The notes beneath the pieces were generated by a model. That model did not search any database. It was given only the letters and a program-made list of their open reading frames with translations, and was not told where the DNA came from. Source: Sorghum bicolor (Eukaryota > Streptophyta > Magnoliopsida > Poales > Poaceae). Taken from it: 64,000 nucleotides of DNA. Position numbers and translations under genes: made by a program. Position 1 is the stretch's first letter. Each line of letters opens with the position of its first letter. Below, one piece after another: positions 10,127 through 21,622 of the stretch. The stretch is taken from positions 3,100,001 through 3,164,000 of the forward strand of contig NC_012872.2 of assembly GCF_000003195.3 (NCBI RefSeq), given 5' to 3'.

Positions 10127-12730
10127 ATGGGGGACTCCAGCGGCTCCGTGTCGGTCGACGTCGAGCGGCTCTTCTTCGGCGGCAAGGTCCGTGCGCTGCC
10201 TCCTCTGGATTTTCCCCCCCATTTCCGTTTGGACTGTGTGCATTCGTGTGGGGAGGGTTTCGTCTTGAGTTTGCTTCGTCCCCCGCCCTGGGGTTTGTCC
10301 TTGCTCTTTCTCGGATAGCTATGGCGTAGGTGTGTTTGTCATTAGAAATTTATGTTTCCTCTTTTTCCCCGTTCTCTATTATTAGCGGCAATGCTTGTAA
10401 ATTGGGGATAAGTGGATTAGCTATTGAATGATAGTTTTCCCCCTTCCCTTGTGTTGTGTGACGTGAGACTGCTTTCAATCTGTACCTATGATGCTGGCAT
10501 GTGGCTGTAATTGAGAGAATCCCCAACTCCTGTGGTTGATGATGTTCAAACTTCAAAGAACAGGAAGACCGACAAGTTAGGTGGCACGGATTTTAGTTGT
10601 TTATTGTTAATGCAACTCCTGCCCTGTTTATGCTGCAATGCTCCTGTGTGGTGTTTGGCGATTATCAGTTGCAAGGGGGAAATTGTCTGGTCAACTGATG
10701 AGGAACTATATGGCAATTCGGAATATGTCTGATTGTATTTGTTTCTCTGTACGATACTGAATTCTGATGATCCTAAACTTGTGCATGTGACTTGTGTTTC
10801 CTCAGGAGCATCGAGTAAGAACGAGGCATGGCCCTCTATCGGTTTCTGTGTATGGAGATGAGGACAAGCCCGCGCTCGTAACTTATCCGGATGTAGCCTT
10901 AAATCGTGGGTGCCTTTGTTGCCTCTAGATTATTATTATTATTTTGGTAAAGATAGCAAGCTTTGCCATATATACAACAACTTACATTGGGGAAATTCTT
11001 CCTGTTTGGTAGACATGTCTTGCTTCCAAGGATTGTTCTTCTGTCCAGAGGCTGTGTCGCTGTTGCTTCACAATTTCTGTGTGTATCACATCACACCTCA
11101 AGGACACGAGGTCAGTTATGATGTGTCTTTTTTCTCCTTGCATTGATTTATTCAGGCAACCAACCACTTACCGTTCTTTTCATGTTAGGTTGGGTTCTTA
11201 CATGGTTGTTTTTTATTGTGTATGTTAAGTATTGCAGTTAGGAGCAGCTCCGATTTCAGCTGATGTGCCTCTGCCATCCGTCGATGACCTTGCAGATCAG
11301 GTTGCTGATGTCCTTGATTTTTTCAGGTAGTGTATCAGGACATTGCTGAGTTCTGTATTACTACTTTGGGTTCGCATAGAGGTGGTTCCCCTGATGTTGT
11401 AATATTGGTTTCTTCCCTGCAGTTTAGGGTCTGTAATGTGCTTGGGTGTCACTGCTGGTGCCTATGTCCTCACCCTCTTTGCAGTAAGTGTGACCATGAG
11501 ATGACTAGTCTTTGGGTTGTTTTCCTGTTGAGTGCTTGCTAAGAATGTTATGTGTACACCATCACAGACGAAGTATCGGGAGAGGGTTCTTGGCCTAATT
11601 TTGGTTTCACCTGTATGCAAAGCCCCCTCTTGGAGCGAGTGGTTGTATAATAAGGTTATAACCAGCTGCTTTATTTCAGTTATTTGAGATACTTATGTCC
11701 TTCTGTCAATTATTCATTTCATTATGCAGTATTTTTGTGTGTTAACATCAGGATCTCATGCCCCAGGTATTATTAAACTTGCTTTATTACTATGGGACAC
11801 GTGGGTTAGTCAAGGAAAGTTTGCTTCAGCGATATTTCAGCATGGTACTTTTGATCCCCGTTCAGCTTTCTTTTCCCCTTTCTCAAGTTCTCACCATATA
11901 GGTGCTTATTATCTAGATTCACTCAGGGCTGCTGCTTTCTGATGCTTTGTGCAGGACGTTCGTGGTAACGGGCAAGATCCTGAATCAGAGATTGTCCAAG
12001 CCTGCAGAAGTGTTAGTATTTATCTCCTTGATATTTTCTCTAGTGTTGTTAAAATGGGATGGACTATTATCTCATCTGCTATCTGAACATATAGAATTTA
12101 AAACATGATAATCTTTTGTGCAGTTACTTGATGAGAGGCAGGGAACTAACGTCTGGCGGTTCCTTCAGGCAATTAACAGGTAACAAGAATATATCCTTGT
12201 TGTGCATGATCTGAAAAGACAAAGAAATGGGGATCCGAATAATCAAAATTTGACTACTCTGTCCATCAGGCGGCATGATTTAACAGAATCATTGAAGAAG
12301 CTTCAGTGCCGGACCCTGATTTTTGTTGGGGACAACTCACAGTTCCATGCTGACGCTGTCCACATGACCACAAAGCTGGACCGGAGATACTGCGCTCTAG
12401 TCGAGGTAACATACAGTTCAAAAATTTTACGTTACAAGTTGATCTCTACACTACACATAGGAGTAACGCGGATGGCTGAGGTTGTCTTTTGTGGTCAAAA
12501 TCGTGCAGGTTCAGGCCTGTGGTTCGCTTGTCACAGAAGAGCAGCCCCATGCGATGGTGATCCCGATGGAATACTTCCTAATGGGATACGGGCTTTACAG
12601 GCCATCCCAGCAGGAAAGCAGCCCCCGGAGCACACTGAGCCCGTTCTGCATATCGCCCGAGCTTCTATCGCCGGAGAGCATGGGAGTGAAGCTGAAGCCC
12701 ATCAAGACACGCATCTCGCTTAACGTTTAG
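10127..12730 (+). CDS. NDRG/SF21-family alpha/beta-hydrolase-fold protein, 11 exons
   Basis: Coding exons: 10127-10186, 10806-10905, 11013-11110, 11238-11326, 11423-11483, 11568-11654, 11767-11844, 11955-12011, 12124-12179, 12270-12405 and 12509-12730. They total 1044 bp, giving 347 aa, the usual length for plant N-myc downstream-regulated-like (NDL/SF21) proteins. All introns are GT-AG and the phases join cleanly. Signatures include [18 protein letters not shown] near the N terminus, the long hydrophobic GLILVSP strand region and [17 protein letters not shown]. The usual nucleophile elbow reads GVTAG (residues 124-128) instead of GxSxG, as in other NDRG proteins, so hydrolase activity is not expected. 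Arabidopsis relatives bind the G-protein beta subunit and affect auxin transport; that role is transferred by family. The start is the first ATG after the GA-rich leader, in a good context (gccATGG). It is convergent with the gene at 13619-17837. Confidence 0.96.
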
Positions 12731-13618
12731 CATGGGTGATGGGTGAAGACTTCTCGGATGGCCATGGCCTGACAACCACACAGCTCATGAAAGTGAAGAC
12801 TCCTTGGGCTGAGTTGTGCAGCCACAAAGTTTTGATGCCTTAAGGCACCTGGCGTGGTTGAAGGCACTTTTTGTTGATGCAGAGAGGTTGTAGGCGAGGG
12901 AGTAATGGGCTAATGGCTGTTTGTTCATATATATAATATAATCTGTATGTAGTCAGTACACATGTATATCTCAACACGGCATCATTTCATACGGTACAGA
13001 GAAAGAAAATGGGAAAGCTAAACTATCACGTGAACTCTCAGGCCCTAGGATTGTGTCAACATACAGATTTTGGAGCTTCAAACAAAATAACCAAAAATAA
13101 TAATAATAAAACTTTTGCATCTTTCAGATTTATGATTATCATGGGCTTCAGTGTTCAGCACAGCAGTACACAAGGACAACAATGAATGGTTGACTCTTGT
13201 GATGTTCTACCAGCAATCCATGGGAATCATGCCTTAACCACATACCAAAAGGATATGCTGCGAATACTCTCACAAGAAGATATGCCACAAGAACTGCTAA
13301 TCTGTTACACATAAACAAATATGCTCAAAGCCGGGCAAGCGAGTTACACACATGGACACCTTCTGCATCTGTTACACAGCACCCATAGTACATGAATCTC
13401 AAAAAAAAAACATAATACATGTTGCAAGCATTCCAACGCAGAGATGAGAGAAGAAATATGTTACAGGCACAGTTAAATCGACTATACAATGCTGCTTTGC
13501 AATTAAGTCAAACCTGCCAGCGGCAACGGATAAGCTTCACCTACTGTCAGAGCAGGGCGTGTTGGGACAACTTCAATTGTCAGCACATCAGACTACAGTG
13601 GCCAGTGGTTTCACACTT
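12731..13618. other. Intergenic between convergent genes (3' UTRs)
   Basis: The plus-strand 3' UTR of the NDRG gene probably ends near 12900-13000, where AT-rich ataatataatc-type signals occur. The remainder should hold the minus-strand 3' UTR of the coiled-coil gene. No further gene is seen. Confidence 0.5.
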
Positions 13619-16600
13619 TTAGGGACGAGTTGGGGTCTTCAACCTGGGAACGGTGAAATTCGGCGGGAGGAGCATAGGTGACACTGACACAGCAGCTTTA
13701 ACTTGCAGAGGCCTCGTGTGGCATCTCTGGTTACCCTGCATGTTGTGACGACATATTCTCAGCACACATTATAAAGGAATACATGAGAAAGCCAGTGCAC
13801 ATATATGCCACATTTTGAGCGCCACAAATCAGGGCTCCATAAATAAATAAATAAATAAAATAAAAAGAGACCAAAGTGCAGGTCCAACAAGAGCATATAA
13901 CAGCTTCCGTTTCAAATTATAAGACGTTTTGTTTTTTTAGATACATTACTTTTACTATGTATTTAGACAATAGTGTATATCTAAGTGCATAGCAAAAGCT
14001 ACGTATCTAGAAAAGCTAAAATGTCTTATAATTTGGAAGGGAGGGAGTATAGAATATACTCCATCCGTTCCAAATTATAAGATGTTTTGGCTTTTTTAGA
14101 TACATTGTTTTTACTATGTATCTAGACATTGTGTACATCCAAGTGCATAGCAAAAGTTATGCGTCTAGAAAAGCCAAAACGTCTTATAATTTGGAATGGA
14201 CAGAGTAGCTCTTTGTTAAAGAGTACAAAGACAATCGAGCAAGGGACTGCACATGTTCGCGATACCAACTTTCAGTTCAATGCAAAGCAATATGAAATTA
14301 TGAATCAGAAAGGTACCAACAAACTATTTCACAAATCCATGACCAATCTGAATTAAGAGAACACTACCTAGTTTTGATCGAATTAACTATGTGTGATGGT
14401 TCTTTATGAGAGCCTATGACTCACATAGCGCTCACCTAAATTTCATCAACTTCATTGTCTGTCCATATTTACAGCAGGACGCAACTCATGCAGCCTACCA
14501 AGAATTAGGACATTGTAGAAACCATATAAAATATAGGAAAAGCATATGGCGCCCACAGGGGACTGGCACCCTCATTAGTTAAAATGCTTGCAATGCTTCA
14601 AAAATCATCTATGTAGTACACCTAAAGTTAAGTGTAGCCACAACAATTCAGTTTGAAATTCATCTTTGATGCTGAGATTAAAAAAGCAGAAGTGTCACTG
14701 TCAGCACGTGATGAACAGTGCCAGGTTGACTGCTTGTCTATTTTGTTTCTTAGCATCTAGGATGAATTTCAAACTGACTTGTTGAGTCCATACTTAACTT
14801 TATGTGTACTACATACATGATTTTTTTGAACATATAGCCGAATCAGCTCCCCTGGACACCATGGTATTTTAGCTAACAAGGGTGCCAGCTCCCCTGGACA
14901 CCAAATCTGCACTCTAAAATATAATATTTTACCCATCACACTATATTTCTGTAAACATATAGCCGTATCAGCAATAAGGCTACCAGCACGTTTGCAAGTT
15001 AAAGCAGTAATCAACAATGAAGAAACGTATCCTGCTAGGTTATATTTACTATTTGCAGAGGTACATATTTACTATTTGCAGGCTATAATTGTAGAACAGG
15101 TTGATTAATCCACAGTTCCACACTCCAGTTCATTTTAGCACTTCCAGAAACGACACTTCTGAAGGATACATATATTTTAGAAATCATACAAAGCAAACCT
15201 AATTTCTCAATTTCTTACCAATCCACATCTACATGAAGAAACAACTCATACATAGAGCCTACCAGAGTCTTTTAGATAAACTCTAGGTCAGCTAAAACAA
15301 TTAGTCTACTTGTTTATGCACATTAGAAAAACGATCAAGTTCACTTAATAAAACAACATTTTCATTGACCGTACATGAATAACAAACAAAAAGTGTTGCT
15401 AATTGATAGTCATACTCATAGATCATGTGTTGGCAGTGCAATATGAGCCTGCTATATACCAGTAAACAGAATACTTACACATGACAGGGAGGACTTGAAG
15501 GAGCTACGCTTGCGCTTCTGATTAGTCTCAGACACATGCATTCTTGTAGTAGTCTTCACTTCTCGCCTATCAGGTGTGACCTGGGAAGTTCTTGATATAT
15601 CAGGTGTGACCTGAGAAGTTCTTGTAGACTTAGATTTTCTGTTTGCCTTATTAGTATCCTTCTTCGACATCCTACTAGTCTCTGGTTGACCATCTTCATC
15701 TTTGTCAGTTTCAAGATCCTTGCCCTTGACCAAGGAGCGCAATTTTTGCAGCTCATCCTCAAGAATTGACATCCTCTCTTTGGCATTTGTCACCTCTTCT
15801 TCTAGTCTAACGATTTCATCATCCTTCTTTTGGGCTGCCACTTGCAACTCATTTACATTCTGCAGAAGCTTTTGCGCTGCTTCCGTAGCTTGCTTTACCT
15901 CTATGTTCTTGCTCTTGATGGTCCTGCTGTATTCTCCTTCCATTGTCTTAAGCTGGTTCCACACAAACTTATTTTCCGCTTGTAATTCTTTAGTTTCCTT
16001 GTCCTTCTCTGATTTCAGGATCTTGTAAGCTTTCTTTAGTTTCCTTATCTCTTCCCTAATATCTTTCCCATTTTTCTGGTGATCTGAATTGTCGGTACCA
16101 ATCTCCACCAGACTTTCAAACTTCATCAGTTTTTCCTGGCATTATGAGAGAAGGTAAAAAAAATCAGTGAGACGGACAATATGAAATCTGCAATTGTCTA
16201 GGAAAACTAAACTCATGTATTTGTAATTACCTTTAGCTCCGTATTTTCAGCAGCCAAATTCGAAATACAGCTTTTGAAGTCCTCCAAATCATCCTCAGCA
16301 AGCTCTGGTTTGAGCACACAAGGGAATGTTTGACTTTAACTTCCAAAATAATAAGTTGGAATCTCAAAATGCAACATGGACATGCAGTGAACAACTGAAC
16401 ATACAAGGTGCCAAACATATGCATTGTCTTTTCAACAGAAACTGTAAACCATATGCAAAATGCTGCACAAATCCAACTGGACCGACACAACTGTAAAGCC
16501 CAATTAGATGAGAAAAATAACCGACATTCAAATTCTTGACAAATAAACTATTTTGTTGTACAAGTTAAGGCTGCTGTAAGATCCAAAAGTAAATAAAATA

Positions 16601-17837
16601 ATGCACATGGCATAGTCAACAACAGTTGGAATCTCAAACTGCAACATGGAGATGTAGTTAACATACAAGGTGTCAACTTCTAGTGTGGTGACTGTTTTAT
16701 ACTAATGTTTTCCACAATGGCCATAGCCGAATTTCATTGCGGGTGTAACGATATTACAAGGTTCCACAGTTTTAACAAGAACGAAATGCCACTAGCTGAA
16801 CATCAATGTGACCATGGAATTGATCACCCAGGGATCCAACCCATGATCAACCACTACTACTAAACCAAAAATGTTAAGACTAAGTCTGCCAAAAAAAAAA
16901 CCCTGCAGACACATCAAGCGCTCATTACAGGGCACCTGCCCAGAACAGCGCGCAGGCAGCACGACTACAACGTCCTCACACTTAGCTTTGTTTAGTTTTT
17001 CAGATTCTCCGTCACATCAAATCTTTAGACGCATACATGGAGTATTAAATATAGACAAAAATAAAAACTAATTGCACAGTTTGGTCGAAATTGACGAGAC
17101 GAATCTTTTGAGCCTAGTTATTTCATGATTGGACAATATTTGTCAAATACAAACGAAAGTGCTACTACTCCTATTTTGCAAAATTTTTTGGAACTAAGCA
17201 AGGCCTTAACAAACAGTTTTATACCAATGTAATCTTAAGACAAAACTCCAAGCTAAGCTACACAATGCACAGCAGAAACAAATAAAGATGAAGATTGGCA
17301 CTATATGCAATACGCCAATACCTAACTTGGTTCCTCTCCTTCCTTACCTGCAAGCTTCTGGTAGCGATGAATCTGAAGATCCTTGCCACCAAGACTCACC
17401 ACCGTCTCAGCCTCATCGACTCTCTTGCGGAGCTTCTCGTGCTTACGCATCTGGAAATAGAGATGGCAGAAAGGGGGGAAAGAAAAAACCTAGCGCGCGT
17501 CAGCGGCGGCGGAGAGCTGGCCTTCGCCGAATCCAGTCGCAAAGAGGAATAACCCACAGACGGGGACCCGAATCGTTCCTACCTTCTGGATGCGGGCCTG
17601 AAAGTTCTCCTCGCGCTCGCGGCGCCGGCTCTCCAGGAACTGGATCTCGGTGATGAGGTGCTCGCGCTCGACGCACAGCTCCTCGGCCTGCGCGTACGCC
17701 TGGCGCAGCATCTTCACGAGGCGGTCGTACGCGCGGCGCCACTCCGGCAGGTAGACCTGGCCCGGAGCGGGAGCGGGAGCGGGAGCGGGCGCCGGCGCCG
17801 GCGCGGGAACCAGAGCGCCGCCGTCGTCTCTGGCCAT
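13619..17837 (-). CDS. Coiled-coil protein of unknown function, 5 exons
   Basis: Coding exons in transcript order: 17837-17583, 17450-17348, 16304-16231, 16135-15479 and 13735-13619. They total 1206 bp, giving 401 aa, with GT-AG introns and consistent phases. An alternating Pro-Ala tract (about residues 11-25), encoded by a GC-rich hexanucleotide repeat, precedes a charged region beginning YLPEWRRAYDRL. Residues about 165-285 have long Glu/Lys/Leu-rich heptad character, typical of a coiled coil. Then comes a basic Ser/Thr-rich tail with a duplicated RTSQVTPD (316-323 and 326-333) and KRKR (351-354), which could be a nuclear localisation signal. The C terminus is compact and Pro-rich, ending KTPTRP. 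No catalytic domain or signal peptide is visible. I do not recognise the family; a cytoskeletal or nuclear scaffold role would be a guess. The start is the first ATG of the open frame, in gccATGG-like context. Confidence 0.88.
13900..14047. mobile_element. Stowaway-like MITE in intron 4 of the coiled-coil gene
   Basis: Terminal regions ttcaaattataagacgtttt and its inverted counterpart aatgtcttataatttggaa, with TA flanks (13898-13899 and 14048-14049). Length is about 148 bp and the right terminus ends GGGAGGGAG. It is followed 11 bp later by a sister copy. Confidence 0.85.
14059..14205. mobile_element. Second Stowaway-like MITE, adjacent sister copy
   Basis: Starts CTCCATCCGTTCCAAATTAT and ends in ATAATTTGGAATGGACAGAG, with TA flanks (14057-14058 and 14206-14207). 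It is very similar to the copy at 13900-14047 and in the same orientation, inside the same intron. Confidence 0.87.
14556..14896. repeat. Long intronic inverted repeat (foldback)
   Basis: The left arm 14556-14671 and right arm 14754-14896 are reverse complements with mismatches and one insertion in the right arm. Shared blocks include gtagtacac-taaagttaagt and cagtttgaaattcat. The spacer is about 82 bp. It lies in intron 4 of the minus-strand gene, so the pre-mRNA could fold into a long hairpin. The right arm also holds a direct repeat of cagctcccctggacacca (14844 and 14886). Confidence 0.8.
16355..16672. repeat. Dispersed direct repeat in intron 2 of the coiled-coil gene
   Basis: The block gttggaatctcaaaatgcaa through acatacaaggtg occurs at 16355-16410 and again, slightly shorter, at 16625-16672. 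Both copies lie between coding exons 2 and 3. Confidence 0.75.
16985..17205 (+). mobile_element. Tourist-like MITE, family A, in intron 2
   Basis: Starts GCTTTGTTTAGTT after TTA (16982-16984) and ends AAGCAAGGCC before TTA (17206-17208), a perfect 3-bp target duplication. It is inside the intron between coding exons 2 and 3 of the minus-strand gene. Confidence 0.92.
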
Positions 17838-18171
17838 GGAATCCGCTCGAATCGGAGAGCAGAGGGAGGTGGAGCCGCGGAAGGGACGGCCGCCGCTTGG
17901 GGTTTCCCGTGGAGGCGCGGTTTGCGCCGCGAGGAGGGGAGCGGTGGCGGCGGTGGGAGCGGAGAGTCGGGAGATGACCGTTGGATGCGGGGGCCGGGCG
18001 GCGGGCTACGAGGAGCCGACAGCCGAGGATGAGTCCAGATCAGGTCGCTCCTTTGGTGGGCCCGCTTGACAATCACGGAAATTCGAACAAGAATGTACCA
18101 CAACGGATTGCGTGAAGTTGACTGCCAACTACCAGTAATTTTGTGTGCTTATATACTCGCAACGTGATTAA

Positions 18172-18397
18172 GGCCTTGTTTAGATTCAAAATCTTTTTGA
18201 TTTTAACACTGTTGTATTTTTGTTTGTATTTAGTAATTATTATTCAACCATGAATTAACTAGACTCAAAATATTTGACTTGCAAATTACACATAAACTGT
18301 GTGATTAGTTATTTTTATCTATATTTTAATGCTCTATGCATGTGCCACGGAGACTCTTGAAATCTTTTTTGGATTTTGAGGTGATCTAAACGAGGCC
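18172..18397 (-). mobile_element. Tourist-like MITE, family A
   Basis: Starts GGCCTTGTTTAGAT after TAA and ends CTAAACGAGGCC before TAA. The internal order is reversed relative to the plus-oriented copies. It sits about 330 bp upstream of the coiled-coil gene start codon. Confidence 0.92.
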
Positions 18398-18950
18398 TAA
18401 AATGTGGCAATATATCTCTGTTCACTTGAGCTTATCAGCTGAATCTGTCAGCCATTTAACAGTGTTTTTCTCTCCACAATAAATCAGCTAACAATACTTT
18501 CTACCATGGTTTATCAGCCGCTGCCACAACGGATTTTGTCAGTTCTTAAAACATTCTCTTGCTAATATAATTCTCTATGAAACTCAAACTCCTATAGGAA
18601 GCCATGTATTGGAAGGTCAGTCTATATGAGAATTTATTGTTCTTAGAAACTGCATGTAGAAACTATATATTAGGATTGACCTAATTGACGTTTTCATTTA
18701 GCCAGACTCCAACAGTGCGAGGTGCGCTCGTAACTATAACATGAAGACCAGGCAACCAATATAATCTCGTGGACCAATATAAGCAAAGACACAAACTAAA
18801 CAAACTCATTCAACATGCGCTCAGCCTAACCATACAGGGCATGTCTCATAGCTACGAGCCAGGCTTGGTCCCAGTGACGGAGCCAGGATTTTACGGCTGG
18901 GTATTCCGAGCATATAAAATTTTTTGATGTAAATGTGCAATAGTAACAAG

Positions 18951-19192
18951 GCTTTGTTAATTTAGTTCCACCCAAAAACTAAAAACATTTTTAACATTTT
19001 TATCACATTGAATTTTGCAGCACATGTATGAAGTATTAAATATAGATAAAAAATAACTAATTATATAATTTATCTATAATTTATGAGATAATAAATCTTT
19101 TAAGTCTAGTTAGTCTATGGTTAGACAATAATTATCAAATACAAACGAAAACATCGCCAAAACAAAATTCGTGTAGAGAACTAAACAAGGCT
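18951..19192 (+). mobile_element. Tourist-like MITE, family A
   Basis: The left end is diverged (aaggctttgttaatttagttcc) and the right end is ACTAAACAAGGC. The core is typical (gaagtattaaatatagat, caaatacaaacgaaa). Confidence 0.82.
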
Positions 19193-19449
19193 TAAGCAAC
19201 GTACAAGATCTGAACATAGTGTCATAGTGCCATTTTCTCTAATAATTTCGATGCAAATGTGCTAGTGTATGTGCTCACCTTGCCTCAAGCAGCAAGCCGG
19301 AGGGCGGAACCGAAACCGTGGACATCGCTGGCTGCCGGAGCGCCGGGCTCGCCAGTCGTCACTGCCCACCGGTCGCCGAAGCTAGGACGCTAGGGTCGGG
19401 AGTTGGTGCGATGCGGAGCGGTGCGATGCGATGTGAGTTGGGAGACTAG

Positions 19450-19706
19450 GGGGTTGTTTGGTTGATAGCTACAATTTGCCACACTTTACCTTAGGCAAGT
19501 TTGACCAAATTGGCAAGTGTTTGGTTGACAACTAAGCTTAGGCATGATTCTTTTGGACTCCACATGTCATAGAGTTTAAAAGTGTGGCAAGATTTCTTTA
19601 GGCATGACAAAGTGTGGCAACCAATTTGTTAGTCACACTTTTTATAGCTTGCCACACTTACCTAAAGTTAGTTGTGGTAGACTATGGCTTGCAACCAAAC
19701 ATCCCC
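19450..19706. mobile_element. Harbinger-type MITE with long terminal similarity
   Basis: The left end GGGGTTGTTTGGTTGATAGC pairs with the inverse of the right end (GGGGATGTTTGGTTGCAAGC). Further in, gccacactt/aagtgtggc blocks are also inverted. The flanks are TAG and TAA, a near-match target duplication. Confidence 0.8.
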
Positions 19707-20943
19707 TAAAAGCGACAGCCAGGAAACGTTGCCATCTTTTTTTTCTTTACTTTGTTGATTGAGCTGAAAATCACTGCTTTCTGTTGGGCTTTGGGCCAGA
19801 TTTACACCATGTAGCAACTATATACGTTATACTTATACGTATACATATATGCATTTGTGTTTATTTCCAAAATCTTGGGTATTCCATGGCATACAGGGGA
19901 ATACCCCTGGCGCCGCCCATGCTTGGTCCACACACGAGAACCAATCACTTCTTTTATAATTCTTCTGTCACCACATCCATCATCCGTGTCAAGTAAAAAA
20001 AAAAGGCCCCACATTCATTAGGGACGGATCTAAAGGGGGCTCCAGCCCTCCTACACCTGGTGCATCAATGAAAATATAGGAGGATGAGGGAGAAGAAGAG
20101 GTGGACAAAAGAAGAAAAATGAAGAGAAATAGAGGAAGAAGAAGAAGAGATCCCCCTTCGATCCTTTCTACATCCGCCACTGCATTCATCAATCGGTGGG
20201 TAACAGATGCTCATCAAGTAACCTGCACTTGTTTCAACTTAGTAATAAATTTATTTCAAGATATAAATGTTAATACTATTTATTATAAATTTGGTTAAAG
20301 TTGTGCTAGTTTGACTGACATGTTTTCCTCAATTTTATACTTTTGTGGATGGAGGTAGTGCTTTTATATTTTGAACCCATCCTTCATCTGCTAACGAGTT
20401 CTTTGTTGGGTAGCTGGTATGGGGTAGAGAAGAATGTGCTTGTACCAACTCTACCTGATTAGGGAAGAAATTCCCCCATAAGCAATACCAATGGAGGACA
20501 AAGGGCGCCAAACCCGTACTCATATCCTAGAGTTTTTCCCCCTTCCCCTTCGGGAGGTACCCATAGCCATATTTGTATGGGCCTTTTTTTAGGAAGGACC
20601 ATGGCTCTTTTATTTTTTTTTGGAGGCCGGCTAGGTTGGATTTGCTCACTTGGTGGGCTTTGTTCAAAATATATTTTATTAGCATTACAACATATAAATA
20701 AATATACCTAATATGACGTCGAGAAAACAAGTCCAATATTAAGCGCCTTGGCTGTCAATGTAGTAAGGGTTAATTCACTATTATATGTTATATCTTCTAC
20801 GTGTATATATCGAAATTCAAAGTAGCCTCCCACATTTCAACCTCACATTGGCCAAGTATCACATAAGCATTGTAGTTATAAAATCATTTTTTAAAATCAT
20901 AATTTTTTGCCCATAAACACCAGGAGTGAAAAAAAAATCATAA

Positions 20944-21622
20944 GACTATCTCCAACAATGAGGACGCAAATTCAACACCTTTGGGTCCGGCACAGTGAAA
21001 CCATCCTTACCCAAAATTTCTCCATCTCCAACAGTGAAGGAAAAGGAGAACGCAAATCCCCTCCACAAGCTGCAGCTGGAGGCGGCCATGGCAGCGCGCG
21101 AGCGGTGGCGGGAGCAGGCCCAGCTCAAGGTGGCTTCAGCGACGACGGGAAAGATATGGCGGCGCCGCCCACCTCCCTCCCTGGCTTGCCGTTGTCGGGC
21201 TTGCCTGGCCGCGCCGACCGCGCCTCGTCGGTGCCGCCTGCTACCTCGGAGGAGGGGAGGAGTGGAGGAACTGCGACCGCCGGCAGTGGAGGAGTTGCAC
21301 TCACCGAAACTACGAGTCCGCAACTGGAGGAGTGACGCCGCGACCGAGTGGGGACTAGGGAGGCATGAACTGCAGAGGTGTCATCCACGAGCGAGCTGCT
21401 CCTCGCCGCGGCCGCTCCTCGCGCACGGGCCCACCACTACGGGGTAGAGATTTGCATCACCCCGCCTCGACGACGCATATCTGCGTCTCAAGTCTCAACT
21501 CGTCTGCTAGGCAAAATAGGTGTCGTATCCGAGTCTCTTGTTGGAGAGGAGTTTTAATACGCAAAAGCAAGGACTACAGGCTACCTATTTTGCATTTTTG
21601 CGTTCTCTTGTTGGAGTCCGTC
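20944..21622. mobile_element. Harbinger-type element with GC-rich interior
   Basis: Left terminus GACTATCTCCAAC and right terminus GTTGGAGTCCGTC are inverted repeats of the form GAC-CTCCAAC, followed inward by related cgcaaa blocks. TAA flanks both sides (20941-20943 and 21623-21625). Length is 679 bp. AT-rich ends enclose a GC-rich core (about 21050-21470) with subterminal repeats of ctccaaca. The core could be a captured host-gene fragment; its open frames have no recognisable domain. Confidence 0.8.

Larger units (their letters stand above)
18870..19925. mobile_element. Candidate larger DNA element carrying internal MITEs
   Basis: The left end reads gacggagccaggattttac then ctgggtattcc. 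The right end is its approximate reverse complement (ttgggtattcc, then ggaatacccctggcgccgcc). The roughly 1-kb interval includes the MITEs at 18951 and 19450. Exact termini and target duplication are not resolved, so classification is uncertain. Confidence 0.4.
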
